Translations under genes and position numbers: made by a program
NCBI GenBank assembly: GCA_949825045.1
Contig: OX463818.1
Coordinates: 23,824,906-23,888,905 of the forward strand
Direction of reading: 5' to 3'
Length of the DNA stretch: 64,000 nt
DNA from: Argyresthia goedartella
Taxonomy: Eukaryota; Arthropoda; Insecta; Lepidoptera; Argyresthiidae
In this document: positions 1 to 10,613 of the stretch, piece after piece
Position numbering within the stretch: position 1 is the stretch's first letter
Layout of the letters: every line of letters begins with the position of its first letter
The notes under the pieces: model-generated
The model's input: only the letters and a program-made list of their open reading frames with translations
Told to the model about the DNA's origin: nothing
Databases searched by the model: none

Positions 1-509
1 GTTTTCATTACTCATAAAAGCATCTCTGGTATCTACTGCCACATCTCGTAATTCTTTATGCTGAATAACCTTGTCATTCTGTTTATTGTCAACTTTCATA
101 AATTGGTTTACAGTATCGGCCACCACACATTCTAAAACTTGGTTTACAGTATCGGCCACTACACATTCTGTGTGATTTATATTAGTGCACTCAATTTCAA
201 TGTCTATCATTTCTTTGTCTTCTTCTTCATGAATATTATATTTAGGAGATACTAATATCTTGTTTCCTAAATCTTTAATTTCACATGGTTCAGTTTTAAT
301 TTGTAAAGGATCTTGTTCAATAATAGGATTAACTTCAACTAATAAGATTGGGGGTACAGGTCTGCTATAAGTCTTTGAAGATCTTTTAGGATCAAATTTA
401 ATACTTTTATCGTACAGTGCATCAAGATTATCTGGATCGTCTTGCACTTTCCAAGGAAATACTGATGGAACTGAATGTTTTCTTAATTTTGTTATAATTT
501 TGTCACCAT
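1..509 (-). CDS. THAP-domain protein, exon 2 (partial, runs off window)
   Basis: Continuation of the THAP zinc-finger gene from the exon at 670-886. The acceptor (ttattccag) ends at 510 and the exon opens in phase with the donor of exon 1, giving a split GAT codon. All 169 following codons are open to the window edge. The first residues (KLRKHSVPSVFPW) are the C-terminal part of a THAP fold, where an AVPSIF-like motif is usual. The rest is acidic and low in complexity (EEED, DIEIEC), as expected for the linker of a THAP transcription-factor-like protein. A 36-nt in-frame tandem duplication encodes ECVVADTVNQ twice. Target and function are unknown. A domesticated P-element-type transposase is possible, because THAP domains also occur there. 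Confidence 0.8.
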
Positions 510-669
510 CTGGAATAAAAAAAATATTATGTATAAAGCCAACATAATATTTTAGTAGGTACCTAAGCAATTTTAGTTATTTTTTCTGTTTTCGTACCTA
601 AACCAGCGACAGGTTAGCGATCGGTACCTAATGGTCATACATCCTCCAAAGGACACGGGATTTACTTAC

Positions 670-886
670 CATGCTCTGGGGATATGGAAATATAATCACT
701 AGGTTTAAAATGTGCGGCGCATATATATTTAATGCTGGAGGGTTCATGCAACTGCCTACTCTTCACTTTATTTGAATTTATCGCCGCTATCCATTGTTCC
801 CGTATTTTGCCAGGCGGCGGTAACCTGTGATTTCCTCGGTTCTTACACTTAGGAACAGAACATGGTCCTCGACCTCGTTGATCCAT
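670..886 (-). CDS. THAP-domain protein, exon 1 with C2CH zinc finger
   Basis: Seventy-two codons plus one base, ending at the donor CATG|GTAAGT. It encodes most of a THAP DNA-binding domain (residues about 9-72 from MDQRGRG): C-x4-C in CSVPKC, the conserved Trp in REQWIAAI, and C-x2-H in YICAAHF, followed by KPSDY. An in-frame ATG 33 nt upstream (919) is an alternative start. The downstream ATG at 886 is preferred because THAP domains normally begin within about ten residues of the N-terminus. The upstream region is shared with the plus-strand side towards LAMTOR1 at 3833. Confidence 0.85.
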
Positions 887-1186
887 AGGAACTCTCTTTA
901 TTTTCAGACAAAGCAACAATCAGGCGACTATATTAAGCTTTGCAGGCGACAAACTCTTGAATGAAATGTAAGCAAAGCAAGTAAAACTTTGTTGATTTGT
1001 CGTGTTTTTTGTTTTTATTTATCACTTCAGGGCCAGGGAAAGGCTACGGTGCTAGCCCAAACCGCCTTGTCTGTTGTGATGTCATCTTTGTAGTCTTCAT
1101 AAATGTGACTTATCTTCCAATATCTTTAAGGCCACATGGCTTGATTTGTCGCGGTTCGACGTTAGGCCGTCCATTCAGACCTTCAT

Positions 1187-1620
1187 AACGTTATAAAATA
1201 TAACGCTATATTGTGTTATCTAACGTTATATAATCAATTCGTTACGTTCTTGTATGTAGCGCTATTATAACGTTATGATAACAAAATTGTAGGAGAACAT
1301 AATGTTATGAATAAAGTTATCGCGCTGCTGCCGTACGCTATGTCTGCTGTGTGTTGTTTAGGTACATATGCTAGTCAGGCGCTCGATGCGTGAAATAGAT
1401 GGACTATAAAGATGGAGTATGGGCGTGAAAGAGATGCCCTATAACGTTATGATAACATTATTTATAACGTTATGTTATGCATAGCGCTACTGAATACAGC
1501 GAGCGCTATAAAACTAAGATAATAACGTAATAGCCGTATAACGTTATGGAATTATAACGTCATAAGAAGCTTTCCATAGCGCTATGATGCATAACGTTAC
1601 AAGTATAATAACGTTTTACG
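1187..1620. repeat. Array of short palindromes (ATAACGTTAT and TAGCGCTA)
   Basis: Within about 430 bp the self-complementary core TAACGTTA occurs at least six times (near 1188, 1221, 1270, 1442, 1465, 1539) with near-matches at 1551, 1592 and 1610. A second palindrome, AGCGCT flanked by TA-rich sequence, occurs at about 1258, 1478, 1502 and 1577. Spacing is irregular, so this is not a simple satellite. It lies between the THAP gene and LAMTOR1. Confidence 0.7.
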
Positions 1621-1974
1621 AAGGGCTGCGTCCATTCCATGTGACGTCTTTTTTTTTTGGTTATTTTTAAATCGTCATTTTTGTGTATAGCACAGATTAA
1701 TAATATGTGTATAGTAAAAAAAAAGAAGGACAGAGTACATTATTTCATTTAGCAGAAGGCCTAATACCTACCAACTCTCATAGCAGGACCTAAAATCAAC
1801 TACCCTGCTTTTTCGTACTATGAGCAACAATTAGCAGGCCTGCGGCAGGACTATTTAAGTTGCCGCTCAAAAACCGTTCTCCTTTTTTTGTATACACTTT
1901 TCGTACTATGAAACTATATTTGACAGCAGCAAATCGTTTTTTGCGCGTCTGTTATAATAAATTAGACGATCGTG

Positions 1975-2272
1975 AAATGAAAAGCTAGTTGATATTAGCC
2001 TAAACAACATTGTTTGAACTACGCCCACAGTAAGCTCAATAAAGCTTGTGTTATGGGAACTAGACGTCGATATTTTTTTAAGATCAATAAATAAATAAAT
2101 ATAAATAAATATATTTAATAGAGATAAATACTCATGTAATTCCTTAGAGATATCCAAGACTAAGAAACAAATATTCATGTTCATCACACAATTATTTGCC
2201 CTTACCGGGTTTCGAATCCAGGACCACCAGTTTCATAGGCAGGGTCACTACCCGCTAGGTTAAACCGGTCGT
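1975..2272 (-). mobile_element. tRNA-derived SINE
   Basis: Read on the minus strand, the element begins with a tRNA-like head: a box A-like TAGCGGGTAGTGAC near 2260 and a box B-like GGATTCGAAAC near 2215. A tRNA-unrelated body (tgtgtgatgaacatgaatat, then cttactgtggg) and an A/T-rich tail follow. This layout is that of a lepidopteran tRNA-derived SINE transcribed by RNA polymerase III. It carries no intact coding capacity. Confidence 0.75.
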
Positions 2273-2289
2273 GGTTAAAAATTACGTAC

Positions 2290-3110
2290 TTACTTGCTAA
2301 TGAATCACCTAAGCAGTCAGAATTATTAAGATTATTGTAAGATTAATTATAATATATTGTTTGTTTCATGGAGAAGAATCGAGGGACATTGGGTTTAGGG
2401 ATAATTGGAAACGGGAGTGAAGACATACGCTTAGAAGTTGCCTGGAAAACCATAGGTCTGCTGAAGTCTTGGTGCCACTGTTTCAGAAGCATGTTGAAGT
2501 CCAACAATCCATACAGATTTCTGGAGGGTATATGATAGTCTAAGTGAATATGGATATGTATATCCATAAAAACTCGCAAAGTATTGAAGAAATATGTATT
2601 GAGTATTAGTGGAGAAGGGAAGTGACAAATAAAAAGTCTGACCCATTCCTAGAATTAATATTGGCCATAAAACCTTATGTTTCGCGATAGATTAAAACCT
2701 TCTGGTTTTCTGAGTGGTGGAGGGGCAGGTGAACTTAATAGGTGGGTAGGTAATCGATGTCGATGGTGGATGGGATGAAGGGACTCTGGAAAATGGCTCT
2801 GTTTCCGCAATTTGACAAAGCTGAAATTTAAATTTTGTCACTATTTTTAAGCACCTAAGGCACGTTCAAAAACATATATCATCAGACAGAAATACTGGAA
2901 AAGATCAATATCAATTATGCGTATAAAAAGTATCAAAAATAAATTGATAACAGCTTTACAATATTTCCATTAGGCTAATTGTATGTTTAATAATTCAATG
3001 TCAAAAAATCTTAACGTAGTTTCATATTGTACAAAACCGGTAATCTAATAAAATACGTGGTGTAAATGTTTTGAACTTTACCAGCGGGAAAGAGTGATGC
3101 TTATGTGAAT
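2290..3110. other. No gene recognised
   Basis: AT-rich intergenic sequence between the SINE and the duplicated block upstream of LAMTOR1. Short open frames are present, but none has a recognisable domain, splice context or codon bias. Confidence 0.5.
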
Positions 3111-3509
3111 CTGTATAGCGCTATTTCATTCTTTTTAGTTGACAGCTAGCAGACCAGACACAAGCTAACCGTTCACCGTGGCGGATTAGCAGGGCAACGG
3201 CGGCTCACCTTTAAGACCGTCATATTACTATTTTAAGCAGTCCTCTTTAAGGCCTGCTTTTCAACAACTCGGAATAGGGATGTTTTCTTAAAAGTTGGTA
3301 TCAGGCCTCCTGTATAGCGCTCTTGCATTCTTTTTAGTTGACAGCTCGCAGACCAGAAATAAGCTAACCGTTCACCTTGGCGGACTAGCAGGGCAACGGC
3401 GCGCACCTTTAAGACCGTCATATTACGATTTTAAGCAGTCCTGTTTAAGGCCTGCTTTTGGTCTGCAAGGAAAGGATGGTTTCTCAAACGTTGGCCTCCT
3501 GCTCTGCAT
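3111..3509 (+). repeat. Tandem duplication, 199-bp unit, two copies
   Basis: The block starting ctgtatagcgct at 3111 recurs at 3310, an offset of 199 bp, and stays similar through ttaaggcctgctttt (3261 and 3459) and the following region up to ctcctg. Copies differ by scattered substitutions and small indels. The pair ends about 320 bp before the LAMTOR1 start codon, so it may lie in or near the promoter. Confidence 0.85.
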
Positions 3510-3832
3510 GCATTGTGCTTTCTGATTTTTTTTTTGCAGTGTCAGAAATATAGGAATACACTGTAAAATTCAATCGGACCGTGGCCTGTGACGTCCTGAC
3601 TGACGAGAAATCAGCTGTCACTGTCAGCACTGGCCCTTCTTTTTTTTAAGCTTCTGCTGATCTGACTTCTGTCATTCTCTCGCGTGCAAGATATTTTGCT
3701 TTGCGTATAAAAAAACGAATTTATCTATTTTTAGCGCTGCGTGGAGATATTAAATACACAGTATTTATGCAGTCTAGTAACGGAGAGCCGTGCTTTTTGT
3801 ATTTATGCCTCGATTCGCTAAAAAACGCAATC

Positions 3833-3877
3833 ATGGGTTGCTGTTATAGCATTTGTCACAAAGAAAACGATGTACAG
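3833..3877 (+). CDS. Lamtor1: LAMTOR1 (Ragulator subunit p18), exon 1
   Basis: Fifteen codons beginning MGCCYS and ending at a GTATTA donor in phase 0. LAMTOR1 is the lysosomal-membrane anchor of the Ragulator complex, which recruits Rag GTPases and mTORC1. Gly2 is the expected N-myristoylation site, and Cys3 and Cys4 the expected palmitoylation sites. The MGCCYS start is shared with human LAMTOR1. The upstream 130 bp has a T-rich stretch but no convincing TATA box placed for this start. Conserved function is known for the family; for this species it is inferred. Confidence 0.9.
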
Positions 3878-4429
3878 GTATTATTTGAACTTATTCCGAT
3901 GTTATTCCGTTTAAAGTCTACATAAATACGTCTTTGAGTGGCGACGAAATGTGTGTATTACAGCGATAGTTAGATACTGTTTGTTGGAGCGGACATGGCA
4001 TTTCCAGGTTGCCGATCCTTTGTTGGGTTAGCAGCTAAAATTGCTGCAATATACAATGCTGGTGTTGCGTAGCACTTGCCACTTGGGTGTTGTTTGGGGT
4101 ACAAAATTGCTGTGTTGCCTTTTGGGATGATAAAGATATTGTGTTATAGTACTTGTTAGCCATGTTTTGCTAGTGTCCTAAGTTCTTATTTTCTGTGAGT
4201 TTCTAGCCAATAAGATATATTTTATAGATAGATAAGATTGCTAATCACAGTTGCTTATTAAAATTGCATTGTACCATAAAATTTCAGTTTCTAGAAAGTT
4301 CTCTCTATATATTATTTAGAGATACAATTTTAATAAAGTGTCATTCTCACATTGTCTTCTTGGTGCTTAAATAAATTTATTTTCATGAATTCCATGGGTA
4401 TTTTATTCCAAGCTAAATTTCGATTTCAG

Positions 4430-4575
4430 GAGAACATAGTGAATGAACGGACGCACCTCCTGGATGTTGCGGAGCAGACTCAGGAGGCTCCGGTGCCGGC
4501 GGTGTCCGCCACCACTCCGCCACGAAAACCAGACGAACAGAGTGCTCTCAACAGGATACTACATGAGACTGCCAA
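4430..4575 (+). CDS. Lamtor1: LAMTOR1, exon 2
   Basis: Acceptor gatttcag, donor AA|GTAAGG. The exon starts in phase 0, matching exon 1, and ends in phase 2 after 48 codons. It encodes NERTHLLDV, a Pro/Ala-rich linker (PPRKP), then DEQSALNRILHETA. These match the human order: an acidic ERKLLLD stretch, a proline-rich linker, and DEQALLSSILAKTA. Confidence 0.93.
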
Positions 4576-4689
4576 GTAAGGCCCTAATGACTGGTGAAAT
4601 ATTGTCTAGTAAAGAAGCAATGCATGTGAAAACAACATATACATATATATACTATTATACAGGCACAATACAATGCTTCTGACCGAACA

Positions 4690-4850
4690 CTAGGACATAC
4701 ATACGGTGTTGTGGGAGCCAGAAACAGTGACATCACACACATAAACTAACAAGAGCTGGGGTTTTATTGCCCCAGCAGGGATTTGAACCTGGGACCTCTT
4801 GCTTGGGAGACAGACCCTCGAACTGCAATGCCACAGAGATTCATGTGCCT
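4690..4850 (-). mobile_element. tRNA-like SINE head and fragment of a TIR element
   Basis: On the minus strand there is a tRNA-like segment with a perfect box B (GGTTCAAATCC, near 4786) and an anticodon-loop-like CTCCCAA, but it lacks a good acceptor stem. It is best read as a SINE head or tRNA relic, not a functional tRNA. Adjacent at 4708-4740 is gggagccagaaacagtgac, a diverged copy of the terminal repeat that forms the palindrome at 9670-9728. Confidence 0.5.
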
Positions 4851-4969
4851 GGGTATGTTTATGTTTTTAATAGAGGACCGATGTACCGCTTCAATTCAGC
4901 AGGCACTCCAACTCATCATGTATCTAACGCCCTGATGTGCAGCATCCAATTCAAACCTTGGCACTGAAA

Positions 4970-5765
4970 TGGCCATAGCCACAGACTTATTTTGAAATTA
5001 AGTCCTGCTTAACCTCTTCTCCTCTCCTCTACCATAAATTTTCTACAAATGCCATTTTCCGATATAGGTTTTAAATGCATGCACAAAGACCACGCTCCAG
5101 TGGGCTAGGTGCAGGCATTACAACCCCCTTAAAGAAAAATAGAAGAAAAGAATAGGTTTTGAATTTTACTACCATGCCATGGAGTTTAGAATTGCAATAC
5201 CTCATAACGGCATATGGTAAAAGTACCGTTAAATGACATACTGATGCTGCCATTTCCGGTGCTAGAAGCAGTGAATATCTTTGAGTTGTTAGCTGTGCAT
5301 CAGTAATCCCATCCCAATGGTGTATTACAACGCTACATAACAAAACTGCTCATAATCACTGATTGCAAGATAAACTATAAAAAATACTGTGCATTAGGGC
5401 CAAACTGCATCTTGTTTAGAGAATAAATAATAATAATATGCAATTTAAACAGCAGTTTGTGCACATACTTTTGTTACACACCTCAAATTATTGCATTGCA
5501 TTCCAAAAACAAATCAGGTACTCCTAATGATATTGAAAATCTGACCTCGTTTTAATTTATAAACATAAGCCTTTGAAATGCATTATGAATGTTAGGTATT
5601 TTGTCATTCAATCCGCACAAAGTGCAATCAACCAGGCAATGTGCTTATCATTTCAAAACATGTGTAATCTATCTTGTTGTAGTAAACTATTGTAGTACTG
5701 GGACATGCTGCATAAATGATTCCGATATCTTCTAGCTGTTCCTATTTCATTGATATTGCCTTTTT
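4970..5765. other. LAMTOR1 intron 2 sequence without recognised gene
   Basis: AT-rich intron. Near 5150 a segment resembling aggttttgaattttactacc occurs; similar strings are found near 23690 and 58880, so it belongs to a dispersed repeat. Nothing else is supported. Confidence 0.4.
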
Positions 5766-6160
5766 TAGGTTTCCGTACCCAAAGGGTAAAACGGGACCCT
5801 GTTACTAAGATTCCGCTGTCCGACCGTCTGTCTGTCCGTCTGTTACCAGGCTGTATCTCATAAACCAAGGGCGTACCCAGGATTTCAGCTAGGGGGGGGC
5901 AGCTCATACCTGTTTCGAGAATATGGTCGGTCAGGTATATTGAAACAAAAAAATCATGAATTTATTTTATCTTCTAGGCGGCAGCCCCCCCCTGCCCCTA
6001 CCTGGGTACGCCCATGTCATGAACCGTGATAGTTAGACAGTTGAAATTTTCACAGATGATGTATTTCTGTTGCCGCTTTAACAACAAATACAAAAAAATT
6101 GAATAAAATAACTTTTGAAGGGGACTCCCATACAACACAACAAACGTGATTTTAGTGCTC
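5766..6160 (+). repeat. GGTTCCGTACC-class lepidopteran dispersed repeat, interrupted
   Basis: Begins gtttccgtacccaaagggta, runs through the CTGTCCGTCTGT-rich stretch, then is split by the 145-bp MITE at 5869-6013. It resumes with catgaaccgtgatagttaga and continues to ggactcccatacaacac. Other pieces occur at 18534-18720, 21325-21390 and 9215-9315. Confidence 0.75.
5869..6013. mobile_element. MITE with GGGCGTACCCAGG terminal inverted repeats
   Basis: Thirteen-base perfect terminal inverted repeats GGGCGTACCCAGG (5869-5881) and CCTGGGTACGCCC (6001-6013) bound a 145-bp element rich in G and C runs at both ends. Flanks tcataaacc and tcatgaacc suggest an 8-9 bp target duplication, consistent with a hAT-type non-autonomous element. 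The host repeat continues on both sides. Confidence 0.8.
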
Positions 6161-6183
6161 GTTTTTGCTCAATATTTATAAGT

Positions 6184-6348
6184 TAAGCACAACCATTAAT
6201 TTTAAAGAGATCTAAAAATCAATCTGTGGGTGTTTCTAAGCCCTTCTACTCCCACAGTGGTCCAGTGTAGAGAAGAGGCAAAAAATGACGATTCCTAAGT
6301 ATAGGTAAATATCTACAGTAATAAAGACATTTGATTGATTGATTGATT
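6184..6348 (+). mobile_element. 3' end of a non-LTR retrotransposon
   Basis: Contains the 3' UTR block agagatctaaaaatcaatctg through cagtaataaag, ending in a (TTGA)n-type tail. The same 3' UTR with a TTTGAC tail occurs at 19735-19895, where it follows the C-terminus of a reverse-transcriptase polyprotein. This is a heavily 5'-truncated LINE insertion. Confidence 0.8.
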
Positions 6349-6451
6349 CTCCCCTACAACAAACGTGTTTTTTTATTGTTAATTTTAGCTCGATATTCGC
6401 GGCGCTATGTGTGCGTGCGCTTGTAAATATACAAGTTTCATTTGTGTGAAC

Positions 6452-7371
6452 AAGAACACGTCTTGCTCGGACGACGACTGCCGCGCCACTGCAGCAAGCC
6501 AGTGTTGCCAACAATAATTTTGAGATTCCGCCGACTTTATTACGAAATTCCGTTAAAAATCCGTTAAATCTCGTATTTTTCTCGTCAGTAAAATTTGTCA
6601 AAATACCTAATATAAAATTAAGGTAAAAAGGTTAAATAAAATACCAAATACATATATTCATTAAAGTTTAACTAATTCTATGTTGTCTAAATCACTATTT
6701 GGGGTCTCAATAATTTCGGGCGCAGTAGAAGTTGACAACAAATTAAATTAAATTAAATTCCGCCAACAAACCGGTGGGCTTATTACCTAAAATTCAGCAA
6801 TCAGCAGCTATTGCGCAGTGATCGCGCATTCATCGCGCGGTCGTTTGCAATGTGTCATACCAAATTCGTATTATCTAAAGTGATCGCTCGCTAATTGTTT
6901 GCTTTCTGCCAGTGTTGCCGCCAGGGCAATCTAGTTTGTGGCTACATAAAAAAAAGTAAGCAGTTTTGTAAAAAACAAACATTTTCGAAATATGGCTAGA
7001 AGTGGCTAATCTTTGCAGACTTTCATATTCTATGACTATTGATAATATAATATTATTATCATAAACAATGACATCGTTTCGATAAATTATGACATGACTA
7101 CTTCGTACAACCTACTTGCAACAACAATGCTCTTTTTAGTTTTGCGATTGCTCGCTAGAGGCAGCACCGTTGACCGCTGGCTATACTCCGCTATTGTCAC
7201 TTTTGACAGCAGAAATTGCGCAATTTTTGTCGATTGCTTACTATTTGCAAGATACGTAATAACCCCGCCGTTAGCCGTCAAGATAGTATTTCTTCCGTTT
7301 CTTTATAACATTATCCGCTAGATATGACGGGAAATCCGTTAAGTTGGCAACGCTGAGCAAGACGTGTTCTT
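6452..7371. mobile_element. Nested MITE, about 920 bp
   Basis: Terminal inverted repeats AAGAACACGTCTTGCTC (6452-6468) and its complement (7355-7371) are exact over 17 bp. A second inverted motif lies inside them: agtgttgccaac on the left and gttggcaacgct on the right. No transposase is encoded. Confidence 0.75.
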
Positions 7372-7406
7372 ATCGTTTTTTCTTACGGGTACAGTCGTTA
7401 ACAAAA

Positions 7407-8911
7407 ATGTCTAGTTCTTCGCGGAGAAAATGTTTAAGGAGTCAGGTAAATATTTGTTAATTTTAAATTTAGATATAATTAATTTTTATTATGATTCTAT
7501 TTCCTATAAAAATTAAATTATATTAAAATGAAATGAAATATTATATCCTTGTTGACGTTTATGAATTATTGTTTTAGACTCGAGAAACCATTGCTAAGAT
7601 ATACGAATTTCTGAAAAAAGATGCGAGAGATATATTGCATCTAGTAAGTGATCCAGTTTGCAGTGCAAGTCCAATTTTAATATCTAAATTGAGTGAACAT
7701 TAAACAGCGTACGGAAAAGAACAGCAATGGCAGTGGGGGTATCAGAGAGAACAATAACTAATATATTGGCTGAAGGAAAAGAATCTGACTCTAAATTTAA
7801 ATCTCCGCATAAAGACCGCAAAAAACGTTCAAAGAAGTTAGAATTAGACAACTTTAACGTTGATGTTATACGTTCAACTATTCAAAATTACCATTTAGAA
7901 CATCACGAGTTACTACCTTGCTAAAGTTGAAAAGAATATTTCAAGAGAAACTTAATTATGATGGAAGTATTTCGACTCTGCGCACAGCTTTGTTAAAGTT
8001 GGGATACAAATGGCGAAAAACTGTGGATAACAGACGTGTTATTATAGAGCGGCATGATATCCAAAAACTACGGTTTTCTTACCTGAAAAACTTACTCAGA
8101 TACCGTCAAGAAAATCGGTGTATCGTATATACAGATGAGAGCTATATCTTAACTAGTCATGTGCAAAACAAAGGATGGGGTAATAAAGAACCACCTTTAA
8201 AGAGAAACACGTCTAAAGGACAAAGAATTATCATTGTGCATGCTGGTTCAGAACAAGGTTTCGTTCCTAACGCACTACTGACATTCAAAGCAAATAGTGT
8301 TTCCGGTGATTATCACTCTAACATGAACGCAGAAAACTATGAAAAGTGGCTAAAAGAACGTCTTGTACCGAATCTGCCACCTAACTCTGTAATTGTGCTT
8401 GATAATGCCTCATACCATAATGTTCAAAATGACAGAGCTCCAAATTCTAATTCCAAAAAAACATAAATGCAGAGATGGCTGACAGAAAAACATATAGCTT
8501 TTAATCTAGATATGAAAAAAAAATAACTGTATGATTTGATAAAAAAAAAACAAAGTAAACCATATTTGTTATAAGATTGATGACATACTTCAGCCATATG
8601 GCATAAAAGTTCTTCGACTGCCACCATATCATCCTGATCTAAACCCCATAGAAAATGTGTGGGGAATTTTAAAAAATTATATTGCTTCGCATAATGTCGA
8701 CCAAAATGTGACGGGAATAATGGAACTAATAAATGAACGTTTAAGTCAAATTGATGGAGAGATGTGGGGTAATACTTGTCGACATGTACAAAAGAAAGAA
8801 GAAGAATACTAGCGACATTTTGACATGGAGTCAGAAATCGTAATCAACCTTGGCGAGAGCAGCGAATCTGACAATTCATCATTTGATTTTTCAAGTAGCG
8901 ATTCAGAATAA
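7407..8911 (+). pseudogene. IS630-like transposase with long D-to-E spacing, broken
   Basis: Coding remains start at the ATG at 7407 (MSSSSRRKC), cross a likely intron 7446-7577, and continue through an HTH region (GVSERTITNI). A catalytic core follows: YTDES (first Asp), GDYHSNMNAENYEKWL, then VLDNASYHN (second Asp) and HPDLNPIENVW (Glu). About 80 residues separate the second Asp from the Glu, counting across breaks, so it resembles the group reported as DD82E. An acidic Ser-rich tail ends at TAA 8909-8911. Decay: a stop and frameshift before 7727, a stop at about 7922, stops between 8464 and 8580, and TAG at 8810-8812 before the tail. Not functional as it stands. Confidence 0.85.
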
Positions 8912-9214
8912 GTAATATGTTCAATACATAAACATTAAATTACAGTGTGCCAATACCAAATTATTGTTTTTTTAAGAACCCGTATATTATCAAACACAAC
9001 AAGTTAGCGCTCCTGCACACGATAACTGTATTTGTATTTGTACCCGACTGTATCTCTTGTCACGCACGCAAAGTCACTGTATATGTACAAGGTTTACCCA
9101 CACATAGCGCCGCGCGCACAACTGAGTTGAAGTGTCTAGAGACGCTTGAAATATTCACAGAATATTAAGTTTTATCATTCACTTTAAAAATAATTAATTA
9201 AATAAAAATAAAAT

Positions 9215-9315
9215 TAACATTTAAGGGGGGCTCCCATACAACAGACGTGATTTTTTTTACCATTTTTATGGATAATGGTACGGAACCCTTCGACCAACTA
9301 GCACTCGGCCTGTTT
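9215..9315 (+). repeat. Right end of GGTTCCGTACC-class repeat
   Basis: ggctcccatacaacagacgt followed by ggataatggtacggaaccct and an actcggcctg end, the usual right-hand end of this repeat. The same end is seen at 21325-21390. The material between 6160 and 9215 was probably inserted into or between copies. Confidence 0.65.
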
Positions 9316-9669
9316 TTTTGTTTAATTTCATTAGCAGTTATGAGCCGAATCTTGAATGAAGAAGTATAAATATCGGTCTCATTATGGTTGTGAACATGTG
9401 AGTGAGCCAGTAATTTACTTAACCCAACAATACATGTTATACACATTTATAACTGTCACATACATTGCTTCTGGCCCCACACTAAAGTGAAGCCATTCTT
9501 AGAAGTAGCATTTGACATCTGGCAACAGCATATTAGCTATACTTCAGTCTTCTTCTTCTTGTTTCGCTTAGAAAAGGAAAGGACACCGACTCATAGCTCT
9601 GTCTCTACTGTTGACAGATGTCAAATTCTTCTAAGGATGGCTCCACTTTAGGGGATACCCTTTGTGATA

Positions 9670-9728
9670 GGAGCCAGAAACAGCGACGTCACACACATAT
9701 AGTGTGTGACGTCGCTGTTTCTGGCTCC
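9670..9728. repeat. Perfect 26-bp inverted repeat with 7-nt spacer
   Basis: Arm 9670-9695 starts ggagccagaaacagcgacgt and is exactly complementary to 9703-9728; the spacer is catatag. Diverged single copies of the arm lie at 4708-4740 and about 35040-35070. The arms look like the terminal repeats of one DNA transposon family joined head to head. Confidence 0.9.
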
Positions 9729-10110
9729 TCCCCCAAAATCACCACCTAAGAGGACACAAATTCAAACTGACCAACTCTCAAGTAACCCTCGTGTGCAAGT
9801 AACCCTCGTAAAAACTTCCTAACTGCGCGTAGTTCGCGAATGGAAAACGATTAAAATCAGTTAAAGATTCGGCTTTTCTCGGATATCATCGCCTAAATCC
9901 GGAGACGGAAATGACACGAAAAACATTACCGCGATTTCTTTTAGGTAGCATTTAATTTGAAGTATCATAAACGCAATGTATAGCATCTGCCAAGATGACA
10001 TTACTAACAGGTAGACCTAAGAAATTTATTATGCAGAAGCGACATGAATTTGAACATTAATAACATCTATAACATCTATACATCTATAACATCTATATGG
10101 GACCATGGGA

Positions 10111-10262
10111 CTATGGGACCATCTCGGAAGTGTACCTGTCCAAATTTTTTTGATGAAATTTACTTTCTTCTTTTTTAAATAAATTAGCTTCTTTTATAAA
10201 ATAGTTATATACATTATTTACAATTTCACGAGATTGAGCAACAATTTTTTTACCACGCTTTA
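10111..10262 (-). pseudogene. Transposase N-terminal fragment
   Basis: Encodes RGKKIVAQSREIVNNVYNYF, characteristic of the N-terminus of IS630-like transposases in animals. The start-codon region (ATGGCTTCAAC, near 10622) is separated from it by the MITE at 10262-10613. No catalytic domain remains. Confidence 0.7.
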
Positions 10263-10613
10263 AAGGAGGACCGGACAAAATGGTCCTTGATACCAATAAC
10301 GACGTGACATATGTCATTAGAAAGGTATTTCTATATACTACAATAATTACTATGGGAGCTCATTTCAAATCACTGTGTGAAAAAAGGTATGGCGAAACAA
10401 AAAACTTATTTTCATATGAAAGAAATGAATTATTTCGTATTTTATGAAGTTATAGTGCAAGTTACAACGTGTTTATCACTTTTTTCCCGCAGTGATTTCA
10501 AATGAGCCCCCATAATAACTATTGTAGTATATTGAAATACCTTTCTAATGACATATGTCATGTCGTTATTGGTCCTTGGACCAGCCTCCATACATTTTTG
10601 CCGGTCCTCCTTT
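10262..10613. mobile_element. MITE with AAAGGAGGACCGG ends and long TIRs
   Basis: Ends AAAGGAGGACCGG and CCGGTCCTCCTTT. The inverted repeats extend about 80 bp inward (cattagaaaggtatttc against gaaatacctttctaatg). Comparison with copy 2 near 53045, which lacks it, shows a clean insertion. Confidence 0.85.

Larger units (their letters stand above)
6395..9120 (+). mobile_element. IS630/Tc1-like DNA transposon, decayed
   Basis: Imperfect terminal inverted repeats containing cgcggcgctatgtgtg flank the unit (about 6400-6445 and its complement at 9078-9118). Inside are a nested MITE (6452-7371) and a broken transposase (7407-8911). The transposase type and TIR placement define a Tc1/IS630-superfamily element inside LAMTOR1 intron 2. 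Confidence 0.7.

Noticed and set aside
2190..2275. Possible tRNA gene
   Set aside because: Box A and B are present but the stems do not pair as a tRNA, and a SINE body follows directly.
4767..4850. Possible tRNA-Gly on minus strand
   Set aside because: Good box B but no acceptor stem pairing; more likely a SINE head.
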